A model generated the notes under the pieces. The model was not told the DNA's origin. It ran no database searches and worked only from the letters and a program-made list of their open reading frames with translations. Source: Talpa occidentalis (lineage: Eukaryota > Chordata > Mammalia > Eulipotyphla > Talpidae). Taken from it: a stretch of 64,000 nt of DNA. Shown one piece after another: positions 33,251-46,042 of the stretch (positions are counted from its first letter, which is position 1; each line of letters opens with the position of its first letter). The position numbers and the translations under genes were made by a program. The stretch is from positions 17,159,784 through 17,223,783 of the forward strand of contig NW_023602073.1 in assembly GCF_014898055.3 (NCBI RefSeq), given 5' to 3'.

Positions 33251-34639
33251 CAGTTCCCAGAGAGCTGGGAGAGAGAAAATACAAAACATAGCCCATAAGA
33301 TAATTACTGCTGTTCCTGACGTGCCTGCTGAAGACAAGAGGCTCCCAAGTCTCCCACCCACATGTGTCTGCTCCAAGTTTCTGGGCACAAGTTGAAGAGT
33401 TTCACCCTCTTCTGGGAGGGCCCTTATGCATATGGTGGTATATTTGATGATGTCCCACATATCTCTGAAACTCCATTTCTCTCCATTGTTCTTTCTGATC
33501 ATCAACGTGGACCTGTCTTTGAGTTCATTGATATTTTGTAGGCTGCTTTTCAGCCTATCTAGTAAAATTTTTATTATATATAGCCATCCCTGTATCTTTA
33601 ATATATATAATCTATAGCCCTGCTAGTAAAATTTTTGTTTCATATATTAACACTTCAAACTCTAGGTTTTTATCAGGAGGGTTATATTAATGCACTGGGC
33701 ATTTGGCCTAGGGACTGGCCCAGAGCTGGTGTTTCATAAATGATTACTTGTGTTATTACCAGCTAGTCCAGGGCCAGTCAAGGAATATTGCCCTTTGTCA
33801 ACCTCAGCTCACCTCCCAGCAGGCTCTACGGAAACGGTCATCTATGTCATGAAAGAGAGACGTGCAAATACTTGCGAAAAATGCTAATACTTCCTTTGGA
33901 GAAGCACTTTGTCATGCCCTATCCTGAATAGCTCAGGTTAGTCTGCTGTAAGGCAATTTTTTCTCCATCTATCCTGCTGTGTGCTCTCTTCTACCTCTCA
34001 GTCTTGTTTCCTCTCCTGCTTTAGTATCTTTAAAATGGGTCATCTAGATCACGTGTGTAGTGTGCTGGTCTCCAGTCTGCTCTAAGCTGCTTTCCCAGCA
34101 GCCCAGCTCATCGATTGTATTTTATAGTAATGAGAGAAACCACTTGGTAACCAGTTGCCACATGGATTCTGGAACTTTCTGTTAACTTTCTCTGGAAAAT
34201 GAGAAACGAGCAGAAAGGGAAGTGTGAGAGAATGGTGTGTGGAAAATGTAGAGGTACTATGAGCCCTGCTGCAGTCACCCCTTTTCCCACCACACCCTCC
34301 AGAGTAGTTTGCAACAATAGGGGCGGGAAATTGCAAAGATAATATGGTTGAGGAGAGTCTTGGATTCCCAAGAAGCCTGGTGGCAAAAGTAGAGAGAGCT
34401 CAAGTCAGAGTCTGTGAACTGACCTCTGTGGGTTGCTAATTGAGAGACTGTGGGGGTGACAGAAGTGTCCAGGGCGACCATCTACCCCTTCTGCTGTTGC
34501 TGCAAATGAAGGGTGCCCTCTCCTGTGTCCCCCTCCCATTCAGGACTTGTGGACAGAGTCACAGTTTCCTCCCCATGTCCAGAAGTCTGCTCCCATGTAA
34601 GTTTCATTTCTGATTTAGATCAGGGCTCACTTCCTTTTT
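33251..34639. other. Intergenic, unassigned
   Basis: Contains a repeated GCTAGTAAAATTTTT-like segment near 33555-33645 and otherwise no recognised gene. Confidence 0.35.
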
Positions 34640-35740
34640 GTAGCTGCAGGGAGTGGCAGCTAGAGAGACCCCACCCTGAGTTGTGCGGCTGTGCTGAGTG
34701 GTGCAGGTGGTGAACGACGCCAGGCCAAGGTTTGTCAGGGAAGAGCTAATGTGTCTGTGTGTGCATGTGTTTGTGTGTGTGTGTGTGTTGGGGGGTAGCA
34801 GTGGGAAAAGCACTTTGGTTAGGACTTTGTTCTCTAGTCCTCTCTCCCCATCTCTTTCTCTTTCATGTCCCATCTCAGAAGATCGTTCATGAGAGGTAAG
34901 TGAAGGCCCAGGACCCGCACCCTGAGTGTAAGGAGGGGGAGGCCTTTCTTTCCAGGAGCACAGATCCTTTAGGAGAGCTGAATCTAATATGCTCTGAGGG
35001 AAATAAGTTATGAATTAAAAGAATTCTCCAATTCCTTATGACTGGAGAGCTTTGTCATTTTTGGAGGGAAATAATCTAATCAACTTTAGTTGAGTCCCAA
35101 TTCTTAATTCAGAGAATTGTCACTTCAAGGGAAAGTTCTCTAAGTTCTTCCCAATGACACTCTCTGGCAACACCCACCAGGAATGGGAAAGGGAGAACAG
35201 GACTAGGTTCCAGAAGCAACCCCATGGGAAGGACTGACTCTTGCTCCTGCTCACTCCCCTACTGTCTCTGGGTATCAGATACTCACTGTGATGCTAGGGG
35301 GTGAACCCTAGCCCCAGGGGGCCAGGCCTTACCCACTGCTTCCTGGGTTCTACATACTCCCTAGATCCAGTCACCCTAAATCTCCTGGGAGAAAAGTCGT
35401 GGCCTGGAGAAGAGACAATGGTCTCAGTGGGTCTCCAGAGACTCTGCTCCCAGGACTAACGCCTCTTCCAGATCTTTCCCAATACCTGCTTCTTCCTGTT
35501 TTGTTGCTGAAGACCCTGGTAGGGTCTTCACAGAGCCTGTTTACTGGTTTTGTTGCTTGGGGGTGAAGTTGGGTTAGCGAGAATTGGGGGTGTGGGGTAA
35601 ATAGTGTCAAATGTGATTGGGAGTTTTTCACAGTCCCCCCAGTTCCTAAGTGTTACTGCCACGTATGAAGAAGTTATTTAGGTACGAAGTATTCTTGATG
35701 TTTACTAGGAAAGTCACTCTCTCTCACAAAGTTTTCTATC
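34640..35740 (+). promoter_or_regulatory. Promoter-proximal block of copy B, paralogous to copy A
   Basis: Paralogous to about 18900-20060 upstream of copy A, including a (GT)n run at 34755-34788. Conservation between two copies whose farther flanks differ suggests the duplicated unit included upstream regulatory sequence. No specific binding site or start site can be assigned. Confidence 0.5.
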
Positions 35741-35761
35741 TCTTGTTGCAACTTTTTTAAA

Positions 35762-36039
35762 AAGATTTATTTATTTTTTTAAGATTTATTTATTTATACA
35801 AAAACTGGGGTACAGGCCAGATGTGCAGAAGGGTGAGAGGATTCACCAGAGACAGAGCCAGTAACAGAATAGGCAGATGGACCAAAGACACTGCTGAGGG
35901 GAGCAGCGGGCAAGGCAGGAGGGGGTCTGCCGCACCATGTGGGTTTCTCCCCGGCCATCCAGGACTCGAACCATCGCTGCAGAGGTTGCAGACAGCTTCA
36001 CAGTGCTGCACTCAACCCACTGTGCCACCGGGGAGGCCC
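35762..36039 (-). mobile_element. tRNA-derived SINE, intermediate subfamily
   Basis: T-rich tail at 35762-35800 and head ending GCCACCGGGGAGGCCC. It directly abuts the next SINE. Confidence 0.9.
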
Positions 36040-36296
36040 TTAAGATTTATTTACTTATGCATCCAGGGACTGGGAATAAGCCAGAGGTACGGGGGATGAG
36101 AGGATTCACCAGAGAGACTGGGGAGCAGAATAGGCACATCTACTGAAATACACTGCTGAGGGGAGCAGGGGGCAAGGAAGGAGAGGTCTGTACCATGAGG
36201 AGAGCTCCCTCGCCAGCCTGGAATTAAACTCATGTTGCAGTGGCTGCCTGTAGCTTAATAGCACTATCTTTAACCCCTGTGCCACTGGTGGAGGCA
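36040..36296 (-). mobile_element. tRNA-derived SINE, tandem to the previous one
   Basis: Tail begins TTAAGATTTATTTACTTATG. The outer flanks of the pair share CTTGTTGCAACTTTT (about 35742 and 36299), so one SINE inserted into the tail of the other. Confidence 0.88.
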
Positions 36297-36337
36297 CTTC
36301 TTGTTGCAACTTTTGTGAAGCAAGCCTGTGTTGCTTC

Positions 36338-36620
36338 TCTCCTTTTTTTTTTTTTTAGTTATTTATTTATTTATTTTATACAAGAACCGGGGTATAGGCC
36401 AGATGTACGGGAGGGTGAGAGGATTCACCAGAGACAGAGCAGGGAACAGAACAGGCAGACAGACTGAAGACACTGTTGAGGGGAGCAGTGGGCAAGGCAG
36501 GAGAGGTCTGCTGAGTCATGTGGGACCCTGGCCAGCCGGCCAGGATCGAACCGGCACTGCAGAGGCTGCAGACAGCTTCACAGTGCAGCGCTCAACCGCC
36601 TGCGCCAACAGGGGAGGCCT
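36338..36620 (-). mobile_element. tRNA-derived SINE
   Basis: T-run at 36341-36356, head ending CAACAGGGGAGGCC. Lies 311 bp upstream of the coding start of copy B. Confidence 0.92.
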
Positions 36621-36930
36621 GTTTCTTTCCTTCTTAACACCACGTCCAAGAAGGTCTTCTATAAAAATGGGATGTTCTCTGTCTCCGGGGTTTCAGGTTG
36701 CCACATTCCAGGCAGAGAGCAAACCGCTTAAACATAGTTAGTGGATATGAAACTGAATTATAAAATTTTATTTTCTGTTTTAGTGAGCACAAACAGCAAC
36801 CAAACGCCAATCCATTTCCTTTCTAGACAGAACTAAATGTGGAAGCATATAGTTCGGGATTTTGTGTATTGCCATCATTGTGGATAGTTCTGTCTGCTTC
36901 TAATCACAATATTGGAGTTTTCAGAAAGCC

Positions 36931-37338
36931 ATGGCCTCAACCCTTGCTACCAAGAAGATGAGGGAGGAAGCCACGTGCCCCATCTGCCTGCAGCTTATGA
37001 CAGAGCCCGTGAGCATTGACTGTGGGCACAGCTTCTGCCACAGGTGCATAACAGCCATACTTGAAAATCAGCAAAGAGCAGCATGGCTGAGGAGGTCCCA
37101 CTGTCCACTCTGTCGGGCACCATTTAAGAAGGAAAATTTCCGGCCCATAAAGCAACTGGAAAACCTCATTGAGGGCATCAAGGGGCTGGAGCATGAGAGG
37201 CAGTGTGAGGAGCGTGGGGAGCAGCTCCACCTGTTCTGTGAGGATGATGGGAGGCTCATCTGCTGGCGCTGTGAGCGCTCCCCCCAGCACAGAGGACACA
37301 GCACAGAACTTGTGGAGGAGGCAGGACAAGGTTACAGG
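36931..37338 (+). CDS. TRIM38: Copy B exon 1: RING and B-box
   Basis: 136 codons from AAGCCATGG to TACAGG|GTGAGT. Open and well conserved (MASTLATKKMREEATCPICL), one codon shorter than copy A. Arg95 replaces the first B-box histidine. Confidence 0.85.
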
Positions 37339-38182
37339 GTGAGTGAGTGGAGAGAGGCCTGCAGCAGTACTTGCCGTCCTGTTGAACTCTCAGATCTGAG
37401 ATTATTTAGCCTGTGACCTGAGGTTGGGATCATAAAATTAACTATCATTATCTTGTTGCTATGAAAAATAGTTCAGTTGGGTCCCCATGCAATCAGATCC
37501 TAACTGACCATCCCGACTTTCACTGGATGGTGAAATTCTCATTCCTATACACTCTCTGCTGTGATGACACATGTTGGCCTGTTTTATCTTCACATGTGTG
37601 TAATTTGAAAAATTACAATGTGCAGGGCCATATGACATAATCTGAAAACAGGGACAGATATACCACCTTTTAGGGATCCTGTAGTCATTAGGGTAAAGAA
37701 AGAGCAAAACAAGAGTGTCTGGAGTGCCCTTGACTTGAGTGTGGACTAGGGTCCCAGCCAGTGGGAAGACAATCTGCAAGGACACACAACTCACCATATA
37801 CAGAAATTTAAAGAAAGTCGTCTAGTGTATATTATTATTTTGGTCACATGTCGCATTTCCCTGGCAGAACTATGGTTTTGGGTCAGCTGACTCTGGGTCA
37901 GCAGATGAGTTTGGAATCACAGATCAGCCACCAACAAGCGATGGCCCCTGGTTCATGTCACTTAACCCTTTCCTAAGTCTTGGTTTTGACAGCACAGAAA
38001 TTATGGTAAAAATCCTATCGGCTTCCTGGGGTTACTATGCAGGCCTTCCTCAGAGTGTTTCTATGAAAGTGTAAGGATTGAACAACACTTAAGGTCAGTC
38101 TAACCATCCCGGAGAGTTAGACTCAAGTGCTTGAAGAAGTTTTGTCAGATTGATTATAATTGTTTTCCCCTATTATTATCAG

Positions 38183-38278
38183 GAAAATCTCCAGAAAGCT
38201 GTGACAAAACTGAGGGAACAAGACGACCAATGTCAGAGTCTGAAGTTGATCACACAGAAACAAATAAGGAAATGGCAG
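38183..38278 (+). CDS. TRIM38: Copy B exon 2
   Basis: 96 bp, ATTATCAG| to |GTAAGA, 32 open codons (ENLQKAVTKLREQDDQ...). Confidence 0.85.
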
Positions 38279-40099
38279 GTAAGAATTCGAGTTTATTGAC
38301 TTCAAACTATTGTGAATCCTAGAGCCCCCGCACAGGGGATGTTTTCACACAGCACATGCTGGTTCCTTCTTACTGCACCAGACTGAATAAATGACACCCA
38401 AAGAAGAAACATTCTATGATACTTTATCTCCTTTCTTTTCCAACCTTACTATAGTAATTCCCTGGGTTTCCTGATACTTCAGTCCAGAGAAGCAGAATTT
38501 AGACCTTTCTTACCCAGAACCATCCTTGACTAAATTGGAAATTCCTCATAGTTTAAATAAGTTCATGGTGAAAAGAATTCAACCTCATCACTTTGGCACA
38601 TTTACCACAATACATGGTGCACATTCACCCCTCAAAGTTCATAAACCTTTGTGAGCTCTGTGTAGACGGGCAGTCCAGGTAACGTTATACTACTCAATTT
38701 TTATGAGACTGATGATGAGGATGGAGCTGCTGTAAGAGCAAATATTTTTTTACTTCACACTGTATTTTGCTAAGACTTTCCATGTCTGACCAGTCTCCCC
38801 CGCCAGAGGCCTATGCCTTACAGAAATACCGATGTGATCCCTCACAGGCACTCAGCGTGCAGTCTGGTTAGTTATTAGGTCTCCCTCTGGTCTCTTCAAA
38901 GCCATAGTTCTGGTCCTTTGTGTGTAAATATTATATTTAAGCTCTCAAAGGAGAGTAATACTTTCTGCCTTTCTAGAATCTCAGGTTGTGAGAACTTCCA
39001 TTGTTGCAAATATATAGGGAAACTGTATCAGTGCCAGGGTCCAGCTGTCCTGTATGTGTCTCCTACACAAATCAGTTTCCCTTCTCCACATCACAATCAC
39101 TGAAGCACCCCATGAACTGAGGAAGCCCCAGTGGAAATTGCGACTCTGTGTCTCCCAAATGAAAAATGAGTCCCCACAAGAGAGATCATGTGGTTTCTGT
39201 CAGTCTTATACATAAGGAGGATCAAGTGGACACAAGCTTTGTGGATGAATATTTCTAGAATCTATGATCAAATTCAGCCTCAGACCTCCCTCTGTTCATA
39301 ATCATGGACTCACCTACTTGGGTTAATGTCTAGCCTTGGTGATGTTCGTCACAAACTTTTGCATCACGAAATTCCCTAGGATAGAGACATATTCGTACAT
39401 TCCAAATATAAACTGTGTTTATTAGCATTTGACCAGGGCCCTCGTTCCCTGATGACATCATTGAGCAGCTTGTGCCTCCTTATTTTGTGATTTGGCTGCT
39501 GAAGAAGGAAATTACTGAGTTGACTGTAGAGAACTGGGACAGCCTCTCCCACATCTGAGTCTGCCTCCTGGGCCTCAGTCTGCAACAGGAACATGCATGT
39601 TCCTCCACCTCAGATGACTCATGGCAAAAAGAATCACAGTATCTTAAAAAAACTTTACTTTTTATAAGTGTCTCTGTTCTTTAGAATAAACATGAATTTA
39701 CCATTTTCAGCATCCTTGGTGTTCACTTTATTGGCATCATCTTCATAATTGGGTGCACCCAACTCTACTCTCCAGTTGCAGAACTAGTTCATTATTCCAA
39801 CATGAAACTCGATCCCACTAAACAGTAGTATCTCCATTGTCCCTCCTCTCACCTGGAACTCACATTACTATTTTCTGTTTTCAAAAGTAATGAGGTACCT
39901 TTATAAAAGCATTCATAAAATTGTTGTCCTTTGCTCTCACTTACTCCACTGACCATGTATCTTCAAGGCTCATCCATGTTGTATCAGATTTTAAGGATGA
40001 GAGTTTCCCATTTTAGAGATGTACCTCATTTTTTCCTCATTTCTTCCACAAATGAAGTTTGGTTGTTTACACCTTTTGAGCATATCTTCTTCATTCTAG

Positions 40100-40329
40100 G
40101 AGAAGATAGAGCTCCAGAGAAAGACAATCCAGTCTGACTTTGAGAATTTGCACACCTTCCTCCGTGATGAGGAGAAGTGTTATCTGTGGAGACTGAGATA
40201 GGAAAAGAGCAGACTCTGAAGAGTCTGCAGGATGATGAAGGCAGCCTGGAAAAGCAGAGCCAGAAACTCAAGAGCTGCATCAGGGAACTAGAGGAGAAAC
40301 GTCAGCAATCGGCCCAGGATTTGCTGCAG
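40100..40329 (+). pseudogene. TRIM38: Copy B exon 3, one-base deletion and stop
   Basis: 230 bp between ATTCTAG| and |GTGAGG. Copy A, copy D and the family standard are 231 bp. The frame runs [17 protein letters not shown]... to WRLR and then TAG. Copies C and D read CTG/CAG-GAG-AAA at the same place, showing the missing base. Confidence 0.88.
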
Positions 40330-41333
40330 GTGAGGCTGTGCCCTGGGAGGACGCAGAAGAGGTGTCTGTGCCCGAGTGTTAAGGGGACAGTGGAGAGAAG
40401 CAGGGGAAGATGGTGAGGTCTTCCATCTCCTCTGGGAAGTGGGGAATTACTATAGGGGAATTTAAAGTAGCGTTTCTTCTAAAGACAAATGAATATTTGA
40501 AGAGTGGCCTCCAGTAGTCTATAGGGTAACTCTGCACACTCCCCCTCTCCTGTATGTGAATCAAAAAATATACTCCTGCTTTTATAGGCGAACTGGTTCC
40601 ATATTGTCTAATATGAATCATAGGCTATCATTTGCTGCCATTTGTGTCTGTTCCTTATGTACTAACCCTTAGTGCCAGTCTGTTTCCTGGACGATTCCTG
40701 CAGGTGACTTGTGAGTGTAAAGTGGGACAGTCAACATGAATGACAACATTTTCCCCTGATCTATTGGTATGTCACGTGACCCAAAGAACTCTTCGTGGAA
40801 CTTTCAGCTCCATGATAAATGCCTGTACTGTTATTCTAGTTAATCTGTGTTTCACTGTAGAACTAGGGGTCACACTCTGAAGGTGAGAATGTAGCATGAC
40901 AGCTCCAACATATGTGACACCTGCTGCCGCCACCTATGTGGCCCATCTCAGGGGCGCTGCCTGTGGTCACCACTAAGGCCCTCTGAAATAGGGATATCTA
41001 AATGAACTCCTCTGAAGGATTTTAGGTCATTGATGCAAATCTTATAAGGGAGTATGGGAAGCTCCTGGCCTTTCCCCTAAGTAGCCCACAGTCTGCTGTG
41101 ATTAGAGGCACAGGTCACAGGAAGGAAGTTACCAACTCAGAGGGTGATGCACTGTATACATACATGCTGCTACCTTAGAGCACAGAAGGTATCAGTCTAC
41201 CTGATTTCTAGCAATGTCTATGGCTGGGTCACTCTGTTCTTGGAGGAATGTTTCTAGAATTTAGCCCCACGTGCCACACCCTGTGAAATACTGATTAACC
41301 CACACTTACCCTTGTGTCCTTGTTTCTCTGTAG

Positions 41334-41356
41334 GGTGTGAAAGACACCTTGAGTGG
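41334..41356 (+). CDS. TRIM38: Copy B exon 4 (23 bp)
   Basis: CTCTGTAG| to |GTAAGT, encodes GVKDTLSG with the split codon completed by exon 5. Confidence 0.85.
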
Positions 41357-41450
41357 GTAAGTGCTGTAGGAGCACCAAGGGGCAGGGTAGGGTCCTTAGA
41401 CCCGAATGGACCATCCCACTGATGATGTCTCTGTCCTCTGCTGATCCTAG

Positions 41451-41563
41451 GAGTGAGGCTGTGGAGCTGGAATTGCCAGTGGCCGTCTCCCTGGAGCTCC
41501 ACACTGTGTGTAATGTTCCTGAGCTTTACTTGAATGTGAAGAAAATACTAAAGCGCTACCAAG
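41451..41563 (+). CDS. TRIM38: Copy B exon 5
   Basis: 113 bp, GATCCTAG| to |GTATGG, open. The GAGTGAGGCTG near its start is one base longer than in copies C and D. Confidence 0.85.
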
Positions 41564-42447
41564 GTATGGAAAGCCAAGAATTCTTTAGATGTTATACTTC
41601 AAAGATACCATCATGGTAAACCTGCTCACCACCTGCCCCTGGAGACACTCACAGTCAGAGAGATTGTTTAGTTTTTCATAGAGCTGTCTCCTCCCCCAGG
41701 TCAGGAAGCTCTAGTGCTTACACGGGACACAGCCTGCTGGGGATCTGTGCAGGCCCTTCATATTCCCCCTCTCCCGTTCTTCAGCTGCCTCAGCCCAGGC
41801 ACCTTCCTCATTATTCCTAAACACTGAAAATATTAACAGTTTTCAGAGTTCTTCAATTTCATCATGAAAGTAAAGAGCATTAACACATATAAAGTATTTA
41901 CAACCATGTCTTGTATATAATGTTTATTGTTAACTTTTCAGTCACCTCTGACAACAATGCAAGGAAGGTAAGTGAGGATATTTTCTGTGATGCAGATATT
42001 TTAGAGCTTTGACGCAGACAGTACAGTGAATGTTAGAATCTTAAGGAAAACCATGTTTTGTCAAATCTGATGTTTCCTCCCTGGAGTCTCTTAATCAGTG
42101 CTTGCTGTATTACCATCCAATCTTATCTACAATTTCAAAATTCAAATGTTTTGAGAACTAAATATTTTCCATAACTCACTTGTCTACAAAATCAGACCTA
42201 ATTGGAAATTGTTTGGTGACTGTCTTAGTCACCTACTGCTGCAAAAATATTTAGTGGCTTAAGGCAAAAACCACATTGTATCTCTCAGTATTATGTGTCA
42301 GAAACCTGGGCCCAGCTCAGGTAGGATCACACCATCCAGTTATGGGCTCGCCTGCTGGATCAGTTGGGGAATCTTCTTCCACTTGTTGGCAGAATTCATT
42401 TCTTCACGGTTATAGGATTTAGGCCCTGACTTCTTACCAGATGTTTT

Positions 42448-42494
42448 CTGGAAGCGCTCTCAGCTTCTGGAAGCGCCCTCAGCTTCTGGAAGTC
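42448..42494. repeat. 19-bp tandem duplication
   Basis: CTGGAAGCGCTCTCAGCTT followed by CTGGAAGCGCCCTCAGCTT and a partial third unit. The matching site in the right arm (near 61348) has one unit fewer. Confidence 0.85.
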
Positions 42495-43351
42495 ACCACT
42501 CATCACTTTGCCCATGGGCCTCCCAACATGGCCAATTATTTCTTGCAAGTGAGCTCAGGAGACAGGCTCTCTAGAGTAGTCAGCTATTAAAATAGAATCA
42601 CATAGTGAAATATAATCAAGGGGTCACATCCCATTATTTTTGCCAGTGGTCAGAGGTAATTGATGAGAGGCATCTTAGGTTATGTCCACAGTTAAATGGA
42701 AGAAGTGTTATAAGACTGTATAATGAGGAGGCAGGGATAATGCACACAACCTTGGGTCTGCACTTCCACAGTGGCCAATCCTACATCATACTGATTGAGA
42801 CTACTGGAGACCTTTACTTATCCCACTTACTGCAGGATTATTGATGCATTGAGGACAGGACTGCCAGAGCCCTTGTTGGGGGTGGGTAGACCATGTAATG
42901 TGTATTACTGTTATGTATTTAAAACATCAAAAATATTCTGAATTTTAACATTTGCTCCTATGCCCAGGGGTTGTAGACAAGGGATTATGGAATTTATGTG
43001 GTCCCCTCAAATTAATATCAGCAACAACCACCAAAAACATTATCTCAGAATTTGAACTCATAAAGATGCAAGGAAGGAAAAATCAGAACTTTCTGAAAGT
43101 CATTTCCAGAGTTCAGTGAGCTGATTTGCCTTCTTTTATTTTTCATACATGGCATTTCAATGAGGTTCAAGTCAACCTGTTTGTGAAATGGACTTGTCTC
43201 TTAATTAAATATATCACCTTCTCTTTAAAACTCTCATTATTAAAGACTTTTGCTATTTTTACTATAATATAATAATATATTAATAATTATATAGTAATAT
43301 AAAATACACTGTATTATGTATTATATTAATTTTACTATACTATAAAATATT

Positions 43352-43613
43352 AATAATTTTTTAAAAAAGATTTATTTATTTATACAAGCACTGGGTACAG
43401 TCAGAAGCATGGGAGGGTGAGAGAACTCACCAGAGCCAGAGCAGGGAGCAGAGCAGGCAGAAGGACCGAGGTACTCTGCTGAGGGGAGCAGCGGGCAGCA
43501 GGAGAGGTCTGCATGCCATGTGGGACCCTCCTTCGGTTGCTGGGGAGCAGCCAGGGATCGAACTGGGCAGCTTCGCAACCCAGCGCTCAACCACTGTGCC
43601 ACGGGGAGGCGCT
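43352..43613 (-). mobile_element. tRNA-derived SINE in copy B intron 5
   Basis: Tail TTTTTTAAAAAAGATTTATT, head ending GCCACGGGGAGGCGC. The flanks share AAAATATTAATAATTTT / AAAGTATTAATAATTTT. It is absent from the paralogous position in the right arm, so it postdates that duplication. Confidence 0.92.
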
Positions 43614-46042
43614 AAAGTATTAATAATTTTAATACTATATAATCTATTACCACACATATATTATGCACATTATTAATAATATAATAATTACACTGTTAGT
43701 AATAATAAAAACTAAATTTACTGTTAAATTTTCTATAAATCATTTTTACAAATAAATTGTAACCAGTTAAATAGAATAGGACAGGCATGAAGAAAAAATC
43801 TCGCATTTCCCCTCCCCATTTCCAGGTCTGCTTCTCAAGGCAGCAAGATCTTGATCTTTCTCTGTTTGTACAAGCATTTAATCTAATTTATTGAAATCTC
43901 TTCCTATGTCACCTATGACATTCAAAACTACCACTATGAGACTATCCTAATTTTATGTAACCTTATCCCCGCTGATGGGGCCTCAGGCTCTCCGGCACTG
44001 GGGGTGACAGCAATGCTGCAGTGATGTTCTAGTCGAACAGCCTAGTAACCCTGAGCTTTCATTTCTGTGCGGCATGTTCCTAAGGCTGGGATTGCTGGAA
44101 GGTGCTATCTTGGTGCTTATTACAGGTAGCTTGTTTCAGTGAAGCAACAAGCTCTGCCACTTGCAAGGTTCCACTTGCCTAAGTGAGTGCTTTCTGTGGC
44201 TGATTCATTTGTTTAGGAATTTTGTCTTCTGGTGAGAAGACTCCACATTTGGTCTCCTTTTTTAGTCACAGTCCTCCTTGTGGAAGCTTTGATATAGATG
44301 AGGAATCTGAGACACAGGAGGTGAAATGAGTGCTGTAAGTTCCCACACTGGAGGTCTGGGAACTCAGTCCACAGCTCTAGAACTCTTTGTCACTTTGCAG
44401 TATGGTAATAAATGAATGTGATATTTTTAATTGAAGGCTTGAAGTCACTTGTTATTTCCTTGTTTTTTTTTTAATTGTTATGCACAAAATACTTCTGTGA
44501 CCATTTCTGGTCCATGCTTCTTTCTTTTCTTGAATGGTGTCCTTAGACATACTTTGAATGGAATCGGTACTATACAGGGATGCACATTTTAATATTACAA
44601 CATATGCAGATCTTAAAATTGTATGACTGTTTTCAACCCGCAGTAGGAGAATCCCCCTGTAGCACACCCCCGTGTGACTTGTCTCTCTATTGAACACTTT
44701 TGACAGCCTTATAGATTTAATCTGATATCTGTTTGTGGACTTAATTTTATTTCTCTGTTTTCACTAAGTGAGGTTCAGATTCTCTTTGCAAGTCCATCGA
44801 CCCTTTGGGCTTCTGTGATTACTCAGGGTTTACTCTGATTGGAGAATGTTTCTATTAGATTCTTGACTTTATTGATCTGTGGAAACCTGTTATATCCCTT
44901 ATCTTTTGATAGGCTTAAAACAGTTCTCATTCATTGTTTCACTGATGACTTTTTTATATGAAGCATGTTATAATCGTTCAATTGTGTATAGATTATATTA
45001 TGATGTAGATGTTTTTCTATTCATATGTCTACATATAATTGGCCTTTGGTATTGATTTATAACCTATTTGTATTGTGCCCCCATCCCACTGGGGCAACAT
45101 CTCTTTGCTCTATCATCTTCTCTGCGGTTTTCCTTGGCTGAAGCAAGTAGAAGTCAGAGAAAATGGAACCTGGGAGATGTGTCCGCAGGGAACAGCAGAG
45201 TGGAGAAAGGTGGGGAGTAATCTTGATGGGGAAAAGTGAGACCCTAGGACAGGAAGAATTTCTGCAACTTCATTTCCCTTAGTGACGGAGTCCAGTAATC
45301 AGTGTTTAACCCAGTAACACAGTGCATGCTTAACTCTGTTGCTACAACTTCTGTTCATTTCAGTACTGCTCAACTGCTCAGTGTCACACTTAAATTTATC
45401 ATATATTTTCTATTTTGCTTGATCCTATCAATAGTTATATATATTTTTTATTTATATTGGTGTCCAGTTTATTTCCTTATGCTAATCCATTAGCTGAAAC
45501 AAGACAGAAGAACTTATACTTTAAAAAGAGTGGAGCAGGTTTCCTGAGGTCTGGGTAAAATTCTGGGTTTTCAATAATAACCTGTGTCCTTAGCTTTGTT
45601 ATTTTCCTTTCTTATTTTTGGTGTGGGTGGTTATTATTAAAATGGAAAGGTGGTTCTGCTCAAATCATCTGTGATTCCTACTTGTCCTGCATGGGAGATG
45701 AAGGACTTTGGGGGGACAGTAACACTATCATTTTGGGTAGTTCTGGTTCTTGGCTTCTCTGAGTGATGAGATGGTGATGATGATATTTATTTTTACTATC
45801 CATTATTGATCATTTCCCATATACCAGGAATTTCACCAGCCCTTGTGCTTATGTTAGCTCATTCAAATATCTTCCACTCCTTCATCTGTGCCAATAGGAT
45901 TTCCGCTTTATATTTAACAGATAGAGGATGACTCATGCACCCTGCTGGAAACAAAGCTCCTATTTGAACACCGGCTAGTTTATTGAAAACTAAAGACAGA
46001 AAAAACATGTCTTTTTTGTTTTCTGTTTGTTTTATTTTGCAG

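Larger units (their letters stand above)
41564..46042 (+). other. Intron 5 of copy B
   Basis: 42200-44900 is paralogous to 60470-63900 of the right arm. It includes an old interspersed repeat at about 42225-42520, a 19-bp tandem duplication, one SINE and AT-rich sequence at 43240-43350 and 43610-43760. No other gene is seen. Confidence 0.7.
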
